Assembly (NCBI RefSeq): GCF_001429605.1
Contig: NZ_LMSS01000007.1
Coordinates: 62,001-126,000, forward strand
Reading direction: 5' to 3'
Origin: Phycicoccus sp. Soil802
Lineage (GTDB): Bacteria > Actinomycetota > Actinomycetes > Actinomycetales > Dermatophilaceae
Length of the DNA stretch: 64,000 bases
Every line of letters starts with the position of its first letter. The stretch's first letter is position 1. Shown here piece by piece: positions 1-8,034 of this stretch. The notes beneath the pieces are model-generated. The model worked only from the letters and a program-made list of their open reading frames with translations. It had not been told where the DNA came from and did not search any database. The translations under genes and the position numbers were made by a program.

Positions 1-36
1 AAGGATCCGCCGGGTCCTGGCCCGCAGGATCCTTCA
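1..36 (-). terminator. Hairpin downstream of the general stress protein gene
   Basis: AAGGATCC at the left and GGATCCTT at the right form a perfect 8-bp stem, with an inner GCCGGG/CCCGC stem. It lies just past the stop codon of the minus-strand gene ending at 60, so it probably terminates that transcript. The window edge prevents a check for a T-tract. Confidence 0.5.
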
Positions 37-59
37 GAGTCGCGAGGTCGGCGCCGAGC

Positions 60-653
60 TCAGACGGTGGGAGGCGGCGGGGGGCTCGCCTGCTCGGCGG
101 CGGCGCGCTGACGCTCGGCCTCGCGGGCGGCGTCGACCTGGGCCTGGGCTGCCGCCATCGGGTCCATCTTGGTCAGGAGCTCACGGGCCTGGGCCGCGAA
201 CTTGTGCTCCACCAGGACCTCGTACTGGGTGGCGACGACCTGCATCACCGAGGTGAAGTCACGGTTGCCCCCGGTCAGGGCGTAGCCGATCAGCGCCCAG
301 ACCAGGCCGAAGATCGCCCCGAACGCCACCGTCAGCAGCACCCCGACGAACCCGGCGCCGTTGCTGCCCGTGTCGAGCAGCGAGAAGATCAGGCCCACGA
401 AGAGGCCGAGCCACGCACCGGAGACGAGGCCGCCGACCGCGACCCGCTGCCGGGTCAGCCGACCCGTGACGCGCTCGAGCTGCTTGAGGTCGGTGCCGAC
501 GATCAGGACGTTCTGCACCGGGAACTGATGGTCGGAGAGGTAGTCGACGGCCTTCTGGGCCTTGTCGTAGGTGTCGTACCGTCCGAGCGACATCGGGTAC
601 TCCAGCGACAGGACCGCGCGGGACCTGGCCATGGCATTGGGCTGGGTGCTCAT
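60..653 (-). CDS. General stress protein, 17M/YflT-like, membrane associated
   Basis: A 197-residue protein with an N-terminal alpha/beta domain starting near residue 21 (MSLGRYDTYDKAQKAVDYL), followed by two hydrophobic segments at about 71-94 and 101-126. It ends in an Ala/Glu-rich stretch and a PPPPP tail. This layout matches the actinobacterial 'general stress protein' family related to Bacillus YflT/GSP17M, whose biochemical role is unknown. The glycine-rich hydrophobic pair suggests a membrane-anchored helical hairpin. The gene stands alone; a hairpin follows its stop codon. The start is ATG at 653. A later in-frame ATG at residue 21 coincides with the domain start and could be the true start. 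Confidence 0.75.
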   Translation of the reverse strand: MSTQPNAMARSRAVLSLEYPMSLGRYDTYDKAQKAVDYLSDHQFPVQNVLIVGTDLKQLERVTGRLTRQRVAVGGLVSGAWLGLFVGLIFSLLDTGSNGAGFVGVLLTVAFGAIFGLVWALIGYALTGGNRDFTSVMQVVATQYEVLVEHKFAAQARELLTKMDPMAAAQAQVDAAREAERQRAAAEQASPPPPPTV

Positions 654-750
654 GGCACCAGTGTGTCAAAGCCCGCTGGGAGACCGCTGGACGGCACCCG
701 ATCGGGACCTGTGGTGCGCCGCGCGGCCGGCCACGCGGCATACGTCGCCC

Positions 751-802
751 TCACTTCTTGAGAGCGCCATCACTTCTCGAGAGCGCCATCACTTCTTGAG
801 AG
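751..802. repeat. 19-bp tandem repeat covering a gene's last codons
   Basis: The unit TCACTTCTTGAGAGCGCCA is present almost three times, with one C/T variant in the middle copy. On the minus strand each copy repeats the end of the acyl-CoA dehydrogenase gene (Ala-Leu-Lys-Lys-stop), so the 3' end of that gene has been copied downstream, as expected from replication slippage. Confidence 0.85.
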
Positions 803-2000
803 CGAAGTCCTCGAGGAGGCGGCGGCCGATGATCATCTTCTGGATCTCCGCCGTGCCCTCGCCGATCAGCAGCATCGGGGCCTCGCGGTAGAGGCGCTCG
901 ATCTCGTACTCCTTGGAGTAGCCGTAGCCGCCGTGGATGCGGAACGACTGCTCGACCACGTCGGCACAGTTCTCGGCGGCGAGGTACTTGGCCATGCCGG
1001 CCTCGAGGTCGTTGCGCGCACCCGCGTCCTTGAGCCGCGCGGCCTTGACCATCATCTGGTGGCTGGCCTCGACCTTGGTCGCCATGTCGGCGAGGCGGAA
1101 CAGGATGCCCTGGTGCTCGGCGATCTTCTTGCCGAACGTCTCGCGCTGCTGGGAGTAGGCGATCCCGAGCTCGAAGGCCCGCATCGACACCCCGCAGGCG
1201 CGGGCGGCCACGTTGACGCGACCCACCTCGACGCCGTCCATCATCTGGTAGAAGCCCTTGCCCGGCTCGCCGCCGAGGATCTGGGCGCTGGTGGTCTGGT
1301 GACCCTCGAGCACCATCTCCGTGGTGTCGACGCCCTTGTAGCCCATCTTCTCGATCTTGCCGGGGATGGTGACGCCCTGGGCGGTCTCGCCGAAGCCGGC
1401 GGTCTTGTCGATGAGGAAGGTCGTCATGTTCTTGTAGACCGAGTCGGCGCCGAGGTCCGTCTTCACCAGCACCGCAACGAGATTCGCGCTGCCGCCGTTG
1501 GTGAGCCACATCTTCTGTCCGGTGATCGACCACTGGTCGACACCGTCGACCGTGTCGCCCTTCACCGCCTTGGTGCGGATCGCCGACACGTCGGAACCCA
1601 GCCCCGGCTCACTCATCGAGAACGCGCCCCGGATCTCGCCGGTCGCCATCTTCGGCAGGTAGCGCTGCTTCTGCTCCTCGGTTCCGTGCTGCAGCAGCAT
1701 GTAGGCGACGATGAAGTGGGTGTTGACGATGCCGCTCACCGACATCCAGCCGCGCGCGATCTCCTCGACCACCAGCGCGTAGGTGAGCAGCGACTCCCCG
1801 AGACCGCCGTACTCCTCGGGGATCATCAGCCCGAAGATCCCCATCTCCTTCATGCCCTGGACGATCTCGGTCGGGTACTCGTCCTTGTGCTCGAGCTCCT
1901 GGGCCACAGGGATGATCTGCTCGTTGACGAACTCGCGCACGAGCTTGACCAGCTCCGTCTGCTCCTCGGTCAGGCCGTCGGTCTGCTGGAGTCGGGACAT
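789..2000 (-). CDS. Acyl-CoA dehydrogenase
   Basis: A full-length (403 residue) FAD-dependent acyl-CoA dehydrogenase, which oxidises an acyl-CoA to the trans-2-enoyl-CoA. Visible hallmarks are the FAD-proximal FSMSEPGLGSD segment, the WLTNGG loop and the C-terminal IHGGYGYSKEYEIERLYRE segment followed by GEGTAEIQ, whose first Glu sits where the catalytic base lies in medium-chain enzymes. ATG at 2000 is chosen because AAGGTGG ends 8 nt upstream. A GTG at 2012 would place the start inside that ribosome binding site. The chain length and substrate cannot be told from sequence. Its stop region is duplicated as a tandem repeat. Confidence 0.92.
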   Translation of the reverse strand: MSRLQQTDGLTEEQTELVKLVREFVNEQIIPVAQELEHKDEYPTEIVQGMKEMGIFGLMIPEEYGGLGESLLTYALVVEEIARGWMSVSGIVNTHFIVAYMLLQHGTEEQKQRYLPKMATGEIRGAFSMSEPGLGSDVSAIRTKAVKGDTVDGVDQWSITGQKMWLTNGGSANLVAVLVKTDLGADSVYKNMTTFLIDKTAGFGETAQGVTIPGKIEKMGYKGVDTTEMVLEGHQTTSAQILGGEPGKGFYQMMDGVEVGRVNVAARACGVSMRAFELGIAYSQQRETFGKKIAEHQGILFRLADMATKVEASHQMMVKAARLKDAGARNDLEAGMAKYLAAENCADVVEQSFRIHGGYGYSKEYEIERLYREAPMLLIGEGTAEIQKMIIGRRLLEDFALKK

Positions 2001-2123
2001 GCGGTTCGCCACCTTGCAGCTGTAGGGATGCGATCTCGGGGATCAGGACCTCCCGCGAGTATGCCGAGTGGCCCAGTCCCAGCACAGGTTCCGACCGTGT
2101 GAGCCTCCCCACCCAGACCTCAC

Positions 2124-2208
2124 CTTTATCGGGTCTAGGGACTTGTGTCGGCTTCACCCCGGAACGGTTCCGGGGTGAAGCCACCCTTTGTCCCTAGACC
2201 CGATAAAG
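2124..2208. repeat. Nested palindromic element, CTTTATCGGGTCTAG family, copy 1
   Basis: Outer arms CTTTATCGGGTCTAGGGAC (2124-2142) and its exact complement (2190-2208) enclose a second perfect inverted repeat, GGCTTCACCCCGGAAC (2150-2165) with 2167-2182. The same outer arm recurs at 43734-43818 with a different interior. Here it lies between two divergent genes, so a simple terminator role for either is unlikely. Confidence 0.8.
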
Positions 2209-2339
2209 CTGGGACTCGATAAATCAGTGGCGTGACCGACCGCGGGTCTGTCACGCTCTCCGGGTATGCCGCGTGGCAAGGCTCCGCGCGCACGACTCCC
2301 TCTCGGAGGGACGACTACATCAACCGAAGGAGGCACGAG

Positions 2340-2435
2340 ATGTCCACGACTGTCCTGGGCGTGTCCACTGCCCTTTCCCTGCGTTCGATGGAGTCCACCC
2401 ATGCAGTTCCAGGAGCACCTCTCCTTCTCGTTTGA
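2340..2435 (+). CDS. Possible 31-residue leader peptide overlapping the RIO kinase start
   Basis: ATG at 2340 follows a near-consensus ribosome binding site (AAGGAGG, spacing about 6). The ORF encodes a short peptide beginning MSTTVLGVSTALSLRS and stops at 2435, 35 nt inside the downstream kinase gene, whose own ATG at 2401 has no comparable ribosome binding site. This arrangement suggests translational coupling or a regulatory upstream ORF. The peptide matches nothing I recognise. The alternative is that the strong Shine-Dalgarno is fortuitous. Confidence 0.45.
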   Translation: MSTTVLGVSTALSLRSMESTHAVPGAPLLLV

Positions 2436-3237
2436 CAGCCTTCCCGACGCACCCCCCGAGGGTGAGCGTTGGTCCAGCTGGGACGGTGCGACGCACGGTC
2501 CGAAGCCCAGACCCGACTGGGTCATCACCGCCCTCGGTGCGGTCGAGTCCGACCTCGGCGTCCTCAAGACAGGCAAAGAGGCCGACGTGCACATCGTCCG
2601 GCGCTGGCTGCCGGACGGGACGACCACGCCTGCCGTCGACTCGTTCCTCGCCGCCAAGCGCTACCGCACCGGCGAGCACCGGCTGTTCCACCGGGACGCC
2701 GGCTACCACGAGGGCCGACGGGTCCGGCGCAGCCGCGAGATGCGCGCCATGGCCCGGCGCACCGAGTTCGGCAAGGAGCTGCTCTCGGGGCAGTGGGCCG
2801 TGGCCGAGTTCGAGGCGCTGGCCACGCTCTGGGAGATGGGCCTGCCCGTCCCCTACCCCGTGCAGCTCAGCGACCGCGAGATGCTGATGGAGTTCATCGG
2901 CGACCCCGGCGAGGCGGCTCCGCGTCTCGCGCAGACGCGCCCGTCGGCCGACCTGCTGCCCGAGCTGTTCGAGCAGCTGCGCACCTCGATGGTCACGTTG
3001 GCCAGGCGCGGCTCGACGCACGGCGACCTGTCCCCCTACAACGTGCTCCTGCACGACGAGCGGCTGGTCATCATCGACTGGCCGCAGATCGTCGACATCA
3101 TCGGCAACCCGCGTGGCTTCGAGTTCCTCGAGCGCGACGTCGCCAACATGTGCCGGTGGTTCGTCAGCAAGGGGCTCGAGGTCGACGAGGGCGAGCTGCT
3201 CGGCGACCTCGTCGCCGAGGCGACCTCGCGCTGGTAG
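2401..3237 (+). CDS. RIO-type serine protein kinase
   Basis: A 278-residue RIO-family atypical kinase. The N-terminal part carries KTGKEADVHIV (glycine-loop region) and an AAKRYR segment with the presumed ATP-binding Lys. The catalytic loop is STHGDLSPYNVLL and the metal-binding loop is IIDWPQIVD; both are RIO signatures. Bacterial RIO proteins are linked to ribosome or stress functions, but the substrate is unknown. Start 2401 is chosen because homologous proteins begin close to the FSFDSLPD segment. The longer reading frame back to 2266 is low-complexity and overlaps the leader ORF. GC-rich inverted repeats at about 3242-3300 may end the transcript. Confidence 0.85.
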   Translation: MQFQEHLSFSFDSLPDAPPEGERWSSWDGATHGPKPRPDWVITALGAVESDLGVLKTGKEADVHIVRRWLPDGTTTPAVDSFLAAKRYRTGEHRLFHRDAGYHEGRRVRRSREMRAMARRTEFGKELLSGQWAVAEFEALATLWEMGLPVPYPVQLSDREMLMEFIGDPGEAAPRLAQTRPSADLLPELFEQLRTSMVTLARRGSTHGDLSPYNVLLHDERLVIIDWPQIVDIIGNPRGFEFLERDVANMCRWFVSKGLEVDEGELLGDLVAEATSRW

Positions 3238-3342
3238 CCCGACACCCGCGGGGTGCCGGCCCGCGCCGGTGGCCGGCCACGTGTTGTTGGCCGGCCACGC
3301 GGCATACCGGAGTCCGGACCTGACCCGTCCTAGGGTGAGGCC

Positions 3343-4134
3343 ATGGCCACGATCACCCGTCGCACCCTCCTCGCCGGGGCGGCGGGTGCGGGCGGGCTCG
3401 CCCTGGCCGGCTGTCGTGGCCCCGACGCCTCGGACGTGGCCGTGCGGTCCGGGTCGCTGCGCAGCAGCCACTGGCCCGGGCGGGACATCCACTGGCAGCT
3501 CGCACAGCAGACCAACGACGTCACCACGCCCGCCCCCGTGGTGGTCGTCCTGCACGGCAAGGGCGGCGACGCCTCGCACGCCTTCCGGATCATGAGGTTG
3601 CAGGAGCACGTGCGCTCGGCGGGCGTCACCCTGGCCTCGGTCGACGGCGGCGACTACTACTGGCACGCTCGCCGGGCCGGGGTCGACACCGGCGCCATGG
3701 TCGTCGAGGACTTCCTGCCGCTCGTCCGACGGGAGACCGGCTACCACGGCAAGGTTGCCTTCCTCGGCTGGTCGATGGGCGGCTACGGCTCGCTGCTGCT
3801 GGCCAGCGAGCTCGGTCCCGACCGGGTCTTCGCGGTGGTCGCCGAGAGCGCCGCGCTGTGGACCGACCCCGGGCTCAGCGCGGCGGGGGCCTTCGACGAC
3901 CGTGAGGACTTCGAGGCCCACGACGTGTTCGAGCGCACCGACGTGCTCGCGAAGATCCCGCTGCGGATGGACTGTGGGCGCTCCGACCCGTTCGTCCCCG
4001 GCAACAAGGCCTTCGGCAAGGCCCTGCCCTCGGCTGAGCTCACCTTCGACAAGGGTGGGCACACGGCGGAGTACTGGACCAGCCACGGCGGCCCGCAGCT
4101 GGAGTGGGTGCGCGAGCAGTACGACCGTCAGTAG
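3343..4134 (+). CDS. Secreted alpha/beta-hydrolase lipoprotein (esterase family)
   Basis: A 263-residue protein with a Tat-like N-terminus (TRRTLLAG) and a lipobox LALAGC (Cys24), so it is probably exported and lipid anchored. The hydrolase fold is shown by the oxyanion strand VVVVLHGKGG at about 66-75, nucleophile elbow GWSMGG (Ser144), an acid in CGRSDPF (Asp215) and KGGH (His240). It resembles the esterase/D family; the substrate is unknown. The stop codon overlaps the convergent L,D-transpeptidase gene by 7 bp. Confidence 0.85.
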   Translation: MATITRRTLLAGAAGAGGLALAGCRGPDASDVAVRSGSLRSSHWPGRDIHWQLAQQTNDVTTPAPVVVVLHGKGGDASHAFRIMRLQEHVRSAGVTLASVDGGDYYWHARRAGVDTGAMVVEDFLPLVRRETGYHGKVAFLGWSMGGYGSLLLASELGPDRVFAVVAESAALWTDPGLSAAGAFDDREDFEAHDVFERTDVLAKIPLRMDCGRSDPFVPGNKAFGKALPSAELTFDKGGHTAEYWTSHGGPQLEWVREQYDRQ

Positions 4135-5018
4135 ACGGTGACGCGCCCGCCGATCGGCATGATGTCGTTGGCCCAGATCATGTCCATGGCGGGGTTGCTG
4201 ACCCGGGCGCAGCCGTGCGAGGCCGGGTAGCCGGGGACGTTGCCGGCACCGTGCACCGCGATGCCACCGTTGAAGTAGCGCGGGCGCCACAGGTCACCCA
4301 GCGGCCCCTTGTCGAGGTGGTTGACCGACCGGAAGGTGCTGAAGGTCCCTGCCGGGGTGAGCGCCGTGCGAGTGGAGCCCTGGCTGGTGTACCGCTCACC
4401 GCTGCCCGTGCTGGTGTTGAGGATCATCGTGACCCGGCCACCGCGCACGACGAGCAGGAGCTGGCGGGCCTTGTCGATCTCGATGCCGCTGCCCCCGATC
4501 CGCGACTGGGGGCGCACGCCGTTCTGCAGGGCACGTCGGGTGGCCGGCCCGAAGACGCCGTCCCGGCCGAGTCCGGCCGCCTTCTGCAGGGCCATCACCG
4601 CCTGCGAGGTCAGGCCGCCGTAGACCCCGTCGGCCGAGCCGTTCCAGTAGCCGAGGGCGGAAAGCCGCTGCTGCACCTGCTTGACGTAGGGGCCCGTGTC
4701 GCCCGAGTGGAGGGTGTCGCCCTCGGTCGGGACCGGCCTGGTGGTCGGCTTGGGTGGGGTGGGCTTGGTCGTCGGCTTCGGCGTGGCCGTCGCCGTGGTG
4801 GGCGGCGTGGTCGGGCCGGACGTGACCGTGCCGGGGTCCGTCGGCTCCGGCGTGGGATCGGTCGTGGCGGGATCGGTGGCCGACGTCGTGCCTTGGGCCG
4901 AGGGGGTCGCCGAGGTGTTCTTGCCGAAGGTGATGCCTCCGCACCCGCTCAGCGCGAGCGCGCCGACCAGCAGCGACGCAGCCAGCGCCACGCGTGATCC
5001 AGTCCGCCTGCGGTCCAT
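4128..5018 (-). CDS. L,D-transpeptidase lipoprotein with peptidoglycan-binding domain
   Basis: A 296-residue lipoprotein (lipobox LALSGC, Cys26) with a Pro/Thr-rich linker at about 35-98, a PG_binding_1 domain at about 106-165 (GDTGPYVKQVQQRLSALGYW) and a YkuD catalytic domain at about 180-296. The active site is intact: HGAGN (His256) and SHGCARVSN (His268, Cys270). Such enzymes form 3-3 cross-links or attach proteins to peptidoglycan. The gene overlaps the convergent esterase gene by 7 bp. A long leader region with three strong hairpins (5140-5229) lies upstream. Confidence 0.92.
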   Translation of the reverse strand: MDRRRTGSRVALAASLLVGALALSGCGGITFGKNTSATPSAQGTTSATDPATTDPTPEPTDPGTVTSGPTTPPTTATATPKPTTKPTPPKPTTRPVPTEGDTLHSGDTGPYVKQVQQRLSALGYWNGSADGVYGGLTSQAVMALQKAAGLGRDGVFGPATRRALQNGVRPQSRIGGSGIEIDKARQLLLVVRGGRVTMILNTSTGSGERYTSQGSTRTALTPAGTFSTFRSVNHLDKGPLGDLWRPRYFNGGIAVHGAGNVPGYPASHGCARVSNPAMDMIWANDIMPIGGRVTVY

Positions 5019-5139
5019 CGAGTCCCCTTCCCTGGCCGGCGGACGCGGTCCGCAGGCGACGCCTTGTCAGTCATGGTGACGCACTCGACCGCATTTCGGT
5101 TGTCCACCGCGCCGAATCGTGACCATCGCGAGCTGCGAG

Positions 5140-5229
5140 GCTCCGGGGCGGCGCTCCCTCCCGCTCCGCCCCGGAGCCAGCCACCATGCCCCCCGGCATG
5201 GCGCGGTCGTCCTCGTCGAGGACGACCGC
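5140..5229 (-). other. Three consecutive perfect hairpins in the leader region of the transpeptidase gene
   Basis: The 369-bp gap 5019-5387 contains three adjacent inverted repeats: GCTCCGGGGCGG with its complement (5140-5151/5166-5177), CCATGCC with GGCATGG (5184-5190/5195-5201), and GCGGTCGTCCTCG with its complement around one base (5203-5229). They lie after the citE-like gene and before the transpeptidase start, so they could terminate the former or attenuate the latter. No known riboswitch consensus was recognised. Confidence 0.55.
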
Positions 5230-5387
5230 AAACACCCAGACGCGGCGGCGGGCCGAAAGGTTGCCCCCGTTGTCCTGTTGATTTCTCAACCGGACGCACT
5301 TCCGGCCACTGGTGTGGCGCGAAGGGCCCGGGAGCGGGCCGACCCGCACCACTGGTGGCCAGGAGTGCGGGGCCACGTAGCGCCGGG

Positions 5388-6275
5388 TCAGCCCTCGGCG
5401 AGCGCCGTGATGGCGTCGTGGATCGCCAGCACCCGCTGGGCGGTCTCGACGTGCAGGCTCTCGACCAGCCGTCCGTTGAGCGTCACGACACCAGCCCCGG
5501 CACCGGCCTCCCAGGCCGCGAGCACGGCCCGCGCGTCCTGCACGGCGGCCTCGCTCGGCGCGAACGCCGCGTTGCACGGCTCGACCTGTCCGGGGTGGAT
5601 CAGGGTCTTGCCGTCGAAGCCCAGCTGACGCCCCTGGGTGCACTCGGCCTCGAATCCCTCGGCGTCCTTCACGTCGTTGTAGACGCCGTCGAGGATCACC
5701 GTCCCCGTCGCCCGGGCCGCCAGGAGGCACAGCGACAACCCGGTGAGCAGCGGCGCCCGACCGGCCACGTGCTCGGCGTGCAGCTCCTTGGCGAGGTCGT
5801 TGGTGCCCATCACGAGCACGGTGAGCCGGTCGGAGGCGCCGGCGATCTCCTCGCAGTGCAGCATCGCCTGCGGGGTCTCGACCATGGCCCAGAGCGCGGT
5901 GTGGTCAGGGGCGCCGGCCGCCTCCATGGCCGCGACCAGCGCGCGGACCTCGTCGCCCGACCCGACCTTCGGCACCACGACTGCATCCGGCCCGGCCGCG
6001 CACGCGGCCTGCAGGTCGGCCTCGTGCCACTGGGTCCCGATCCCGTTGACCCGGATCGCCAGCTCGCGCCGACCGTACTCACCGGACCGCGCCGCGGCGC
6101 AGGCGTTGTCACGGGCTGTGTCCTTCGCGTCGGGCGCCACCGCGTCCTCGAGGTCGAGGATCAGGGCGTCGACGGCCAGCGTCTTGGCCTTCTCCAGCGC
6201 CCGCTCGTTGGACGCCGGCATGTAGAGCACCGAACGCCGCGGCCGGTATGCCGTGGTGTCCACCACGTCACGCAC
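5388..6275 (-). CDS. CitE-like HpcH/HpaI family CoA-ester lyase
   Basis: About 295 residues of the CitE-like TIM barrel family, which cleaves or forms malyl-, citramalyl- or methylmalyl-CoA type esters with Mg2+. Signatures are [18 protein letters not shown] near the N-terminus, the metal/acidic segment [20 protein letters not shown] and the C-terminal [15 protein letters not shown] at 6275 is chosen: GAAGG lies 5 nt upstream and it overlaps the preceding stop by 8 nt. ATG at 6308 or GTG at 6287 are alternatives. It forms an operon with the related lyase upstream. Confidence 0.85.
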   Translation of the reverse strand: MRDVVDTTAYRPRRSVLYMPASNERALEKAKTLAVDALILDLEDAVAPDAKDTARDNACAAARSGEYGRRELAIRVNGIGTQWHEADLQAACAAGPDAVVVPKVGSGDEVRALVAAMEAAGAPDHTALWAMVETPQAMLHCEEIAGASDRLTVLVMGTNDLAKELHAEHVAGRAPLLTGLSLCLLAARATGTVILDGVYNDVKDAEGFEAECTQGRQLGFDGKTLIHPGQVEPCNAAFAPSEAAVQDARAVLAAWEAGAGAGVVTLNGRLVESLHVETAQRVLAIHDAITALAEG

Positions 6276-7359
6276 CGTCGCCTTCACGGGTGGCCGGCTT
6301 CGCGGCATACAGCTGCGCGAGCTCGGGGTCGGTGGCGGCGAGCCGCTCGGCGAGCTCGAGCATCACCTGGCACTGCTTGAGGGACGCGTCGTCCTCCATC
6401 TTGCCGTCGAGCATCACGGCGCCCGTGCCGTCGCCCATCGCCTCGACGACCCGACGCGCGTGGGCGACGTCCTCGGCGGACGGGCTGAACACCCGCTTGG
6501 CGATCTCGATCTGCACCGGGTGCAGCGACCAGGTGCCGACGCAGCCGAGCAGGAAGGCGTTGCGGAACTGGTCCTCGCACGCGACCACGTCCTTGATGTC
6601 ACCGAACGGCCCGTAGTACGGGAAGATCCCGTGCATCGCGCAGGCGTCGACCATCCGCGCGATCGTGTAGTGCCACAGATCCTGTTGGTAGGTCTGGCGG
6701 TTCGCGTTGACGGCGTCCTCGACGCCGGCCGGGGGGTCCTGCCGGACGAGGTAGCCGGGGTGTCCCCCGCCGACGCGCGTGGTCTTCATCCGTCGGTCGG
6801 CCGCGAGGTCGGCCGGGCCGAGCGAGAGACCCTGCATGCGGGGGCTGGCCCCGGCGATGGCCTCGACATTGGCGACGCCGCGGGCGGTCTCCAGGATCGC
6901 GTGCACGAGGATCGGGCGCTGGAGGCCGGCGCGCGCCTCGAGCTGGGCCAGCAGCCGGTCGACGTAGTGGATGTCCTCGGGCCCCTGCACCTTCGGGACC
7001 ATGATGACGTCGAGCTTGTCGCCGACCTCGGTCACGAGGGTGGTGAGGTCGTCGAGCGCCCAGGGGCTGTCGAGGGAGTTGACCCGGGTCCACAGCTGGG
7101 TGGAGTCGCCGAAGTCGGTGCCGCGGGCGATCTCGACGAGCCCGGCCCGCGCGGCCTCCTTGCGGTCCGCCTTGACCGCGTCCTCGAGGTTGCCGAGGAG
7201 CACGTCCACCGTGCCGACCATGGCCGGGATCTTGGCGGCCATCTTCGCGTTGCTCGGGTCGAAGAAGTGGATCACGCGCGAGGGGCGCGAGGGCACCTGC
7301 GTGAGCGGGGTGGGAGCACCCACCGCCAGTGGGGCGAAGAAGTCCTTGGGGCTGCGCAC
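6268..7359 (-). CDS. HpcH/HpaI aldolase/citrate lyase family protein, malyl-CoA lyase-like
   Basis: A 363-residue longer member of the same superfamily. It shows [24 protein letters not shown] (acidic metal site), [33 protein letters not shown] and a C-terminal [13 protein letters not shown] segment, as in beta-methylmalyl/malyl-CoA lyases. A GTG at 7359 starts the gene. Two non-identical lyases in one operon suggest successive steps in a CoA-ester pathway or a hetero-complex, which is inference. The divergent gene at 7411 starts only 51 bp away, so promoters must be compact. Confidence 0.85.
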   Translation of the reverse strand: MRSPKDFFAPLAVGAPTPLTQVPSRPSRVIHFFDPSNAKMAAKIPAMVGTVDVLLGNLEDAVKADRKEAARAGLVEIARGTDFGDSTQLWTRVNSLDSPWALDDLTTLVTEVGDKLDVIMVPKVQGPEDIHYVDRLLAQLEARAGLQRPILVHAILETARGVANVEAIAGASPRMQGLSLGPADLAADRRMKTTRVGGGHPGYLVRQDPPAGVEDAVNANRQTYQQDLWHYTIARMVDACAMHGIFPYYGPFGDIKDVVACEDQFRNAFLLGCVGTWSLHPVQIEIAKRVFSPSAEDVAHARRVVEAMGDGTGAVMLDGKMEDDASLKQCQVMLELAERLAATDPELAQLYAAKPATREGDGA

Positions 7360-7410
7360 GCGGCGACGCTAGCAGCGACAGTCTCACTGCGGTTATGACA
7401 CAGTTCACGT

Positions 7411-8013
7411 GTGACCGAGCCCGCGCCCGAGCCTGCCGGAGGCGGCGCCGCGCCTGCGCCGCCCGAGCTCACCGCGAGCACGCCGCTCAACGTCACGCCG
7501 CTCAACGTCACCGCGCTGTTCGCCGAGGCGGCAACCAAGTCGGGTCTCATGTGGGTCCAGCCCCCCGGCGACCGCGCGTGGCCGTTCTGGCACGCGTGGG
7601 CGGACGAGACCGTGTATGCCGTGTCCGGACCGGGCGAGCAGGCGTTGCCCTGGCTGCCCGAGGAGGTGCTCCTCATCCTCCGGAGCAAGGACACCGGTGG
7701 TCGGCTGCTCACCGTGCAGGCCACCGTCCAGGAGATCGGCCCCTCCGACGAGGGCTGGGTCACGGCGACGGAGGCGCTGCGGGCCGGGCGGCTGAACGCG
7801 TCCGTGGACGCCGTCGAAAGGTGGGCCCGCGAGTGCACCGTGCGCGCGCTGCGGCCGTTCGGCACCCCCGTGGAGGGTCCGGGGTCCTATCCCACGACTT
7901 CCGGCGCCGCACCGCCGCCGCCCAGCGAGGCCACGACCGCGACCTGGCGCCCGTGGCACTGGCGCGGACGACCACGACGACGGCGCGGGAACCGCCTCCC
8001 GGACGACGGCTGA
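7411..8013 (+). CDS. Conserved hypothetical protein
   Basis: 200 residues. A Pro/Ala-rich N-terminus leads into a duplicated TPLNVTPLNV segment (15-bp DNA repeat at about 7481-7510). A globular part at about 45-150 contains WVQPPGDRAWPFWHAWADETVY and RLLTVQATVQEIGP, and the C-terminus is basic and low-complexity. The core is reminiscent of split-barrel, pyridoxamine-phosphate-oxidase-like actinobacterial proteins, but I cannot assign it firmly. The start is GTG at 7411. It is 21 bp upstream of the MgtE_N/CBS gene and probably cotranscribed with it. Confidence 0.7.
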   Translation: MTEPAPEPAGGGAAPAPPELTASTPLNVTPLNVTALFAEAATKSGLMWVQPPGDRAWPFWHAWADETVYAVSGPGEQALPWLPEEVLLILRSKDTGGRLLTVQATVQEIGPSDEGWVTATEALRAGRLNASVDAVERWARECTVRALRPFGTPVEGPGSYPTTSGAAPPPPSEATTATWRPWHWRGRPRRRRGNRLPDDG

Positions 8014-8034
8014 CCAGCCGGATAACCTTGCGGC

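Noticed and set aside
2320-4290. 656-codon minus-strand frame
   Set aside because: Antisense to the RIO kinase and esterase genes with low-complexity composition.
5019-5387. A c-di-AMP (ydaO-type) riboswitch before the cell-wall transpeptidase
   Set aside because: Only a GGGGGCAACC-like fragment is present; the other conserved blocks of that riboswitch were not found, so the region is listed only as hairpins.
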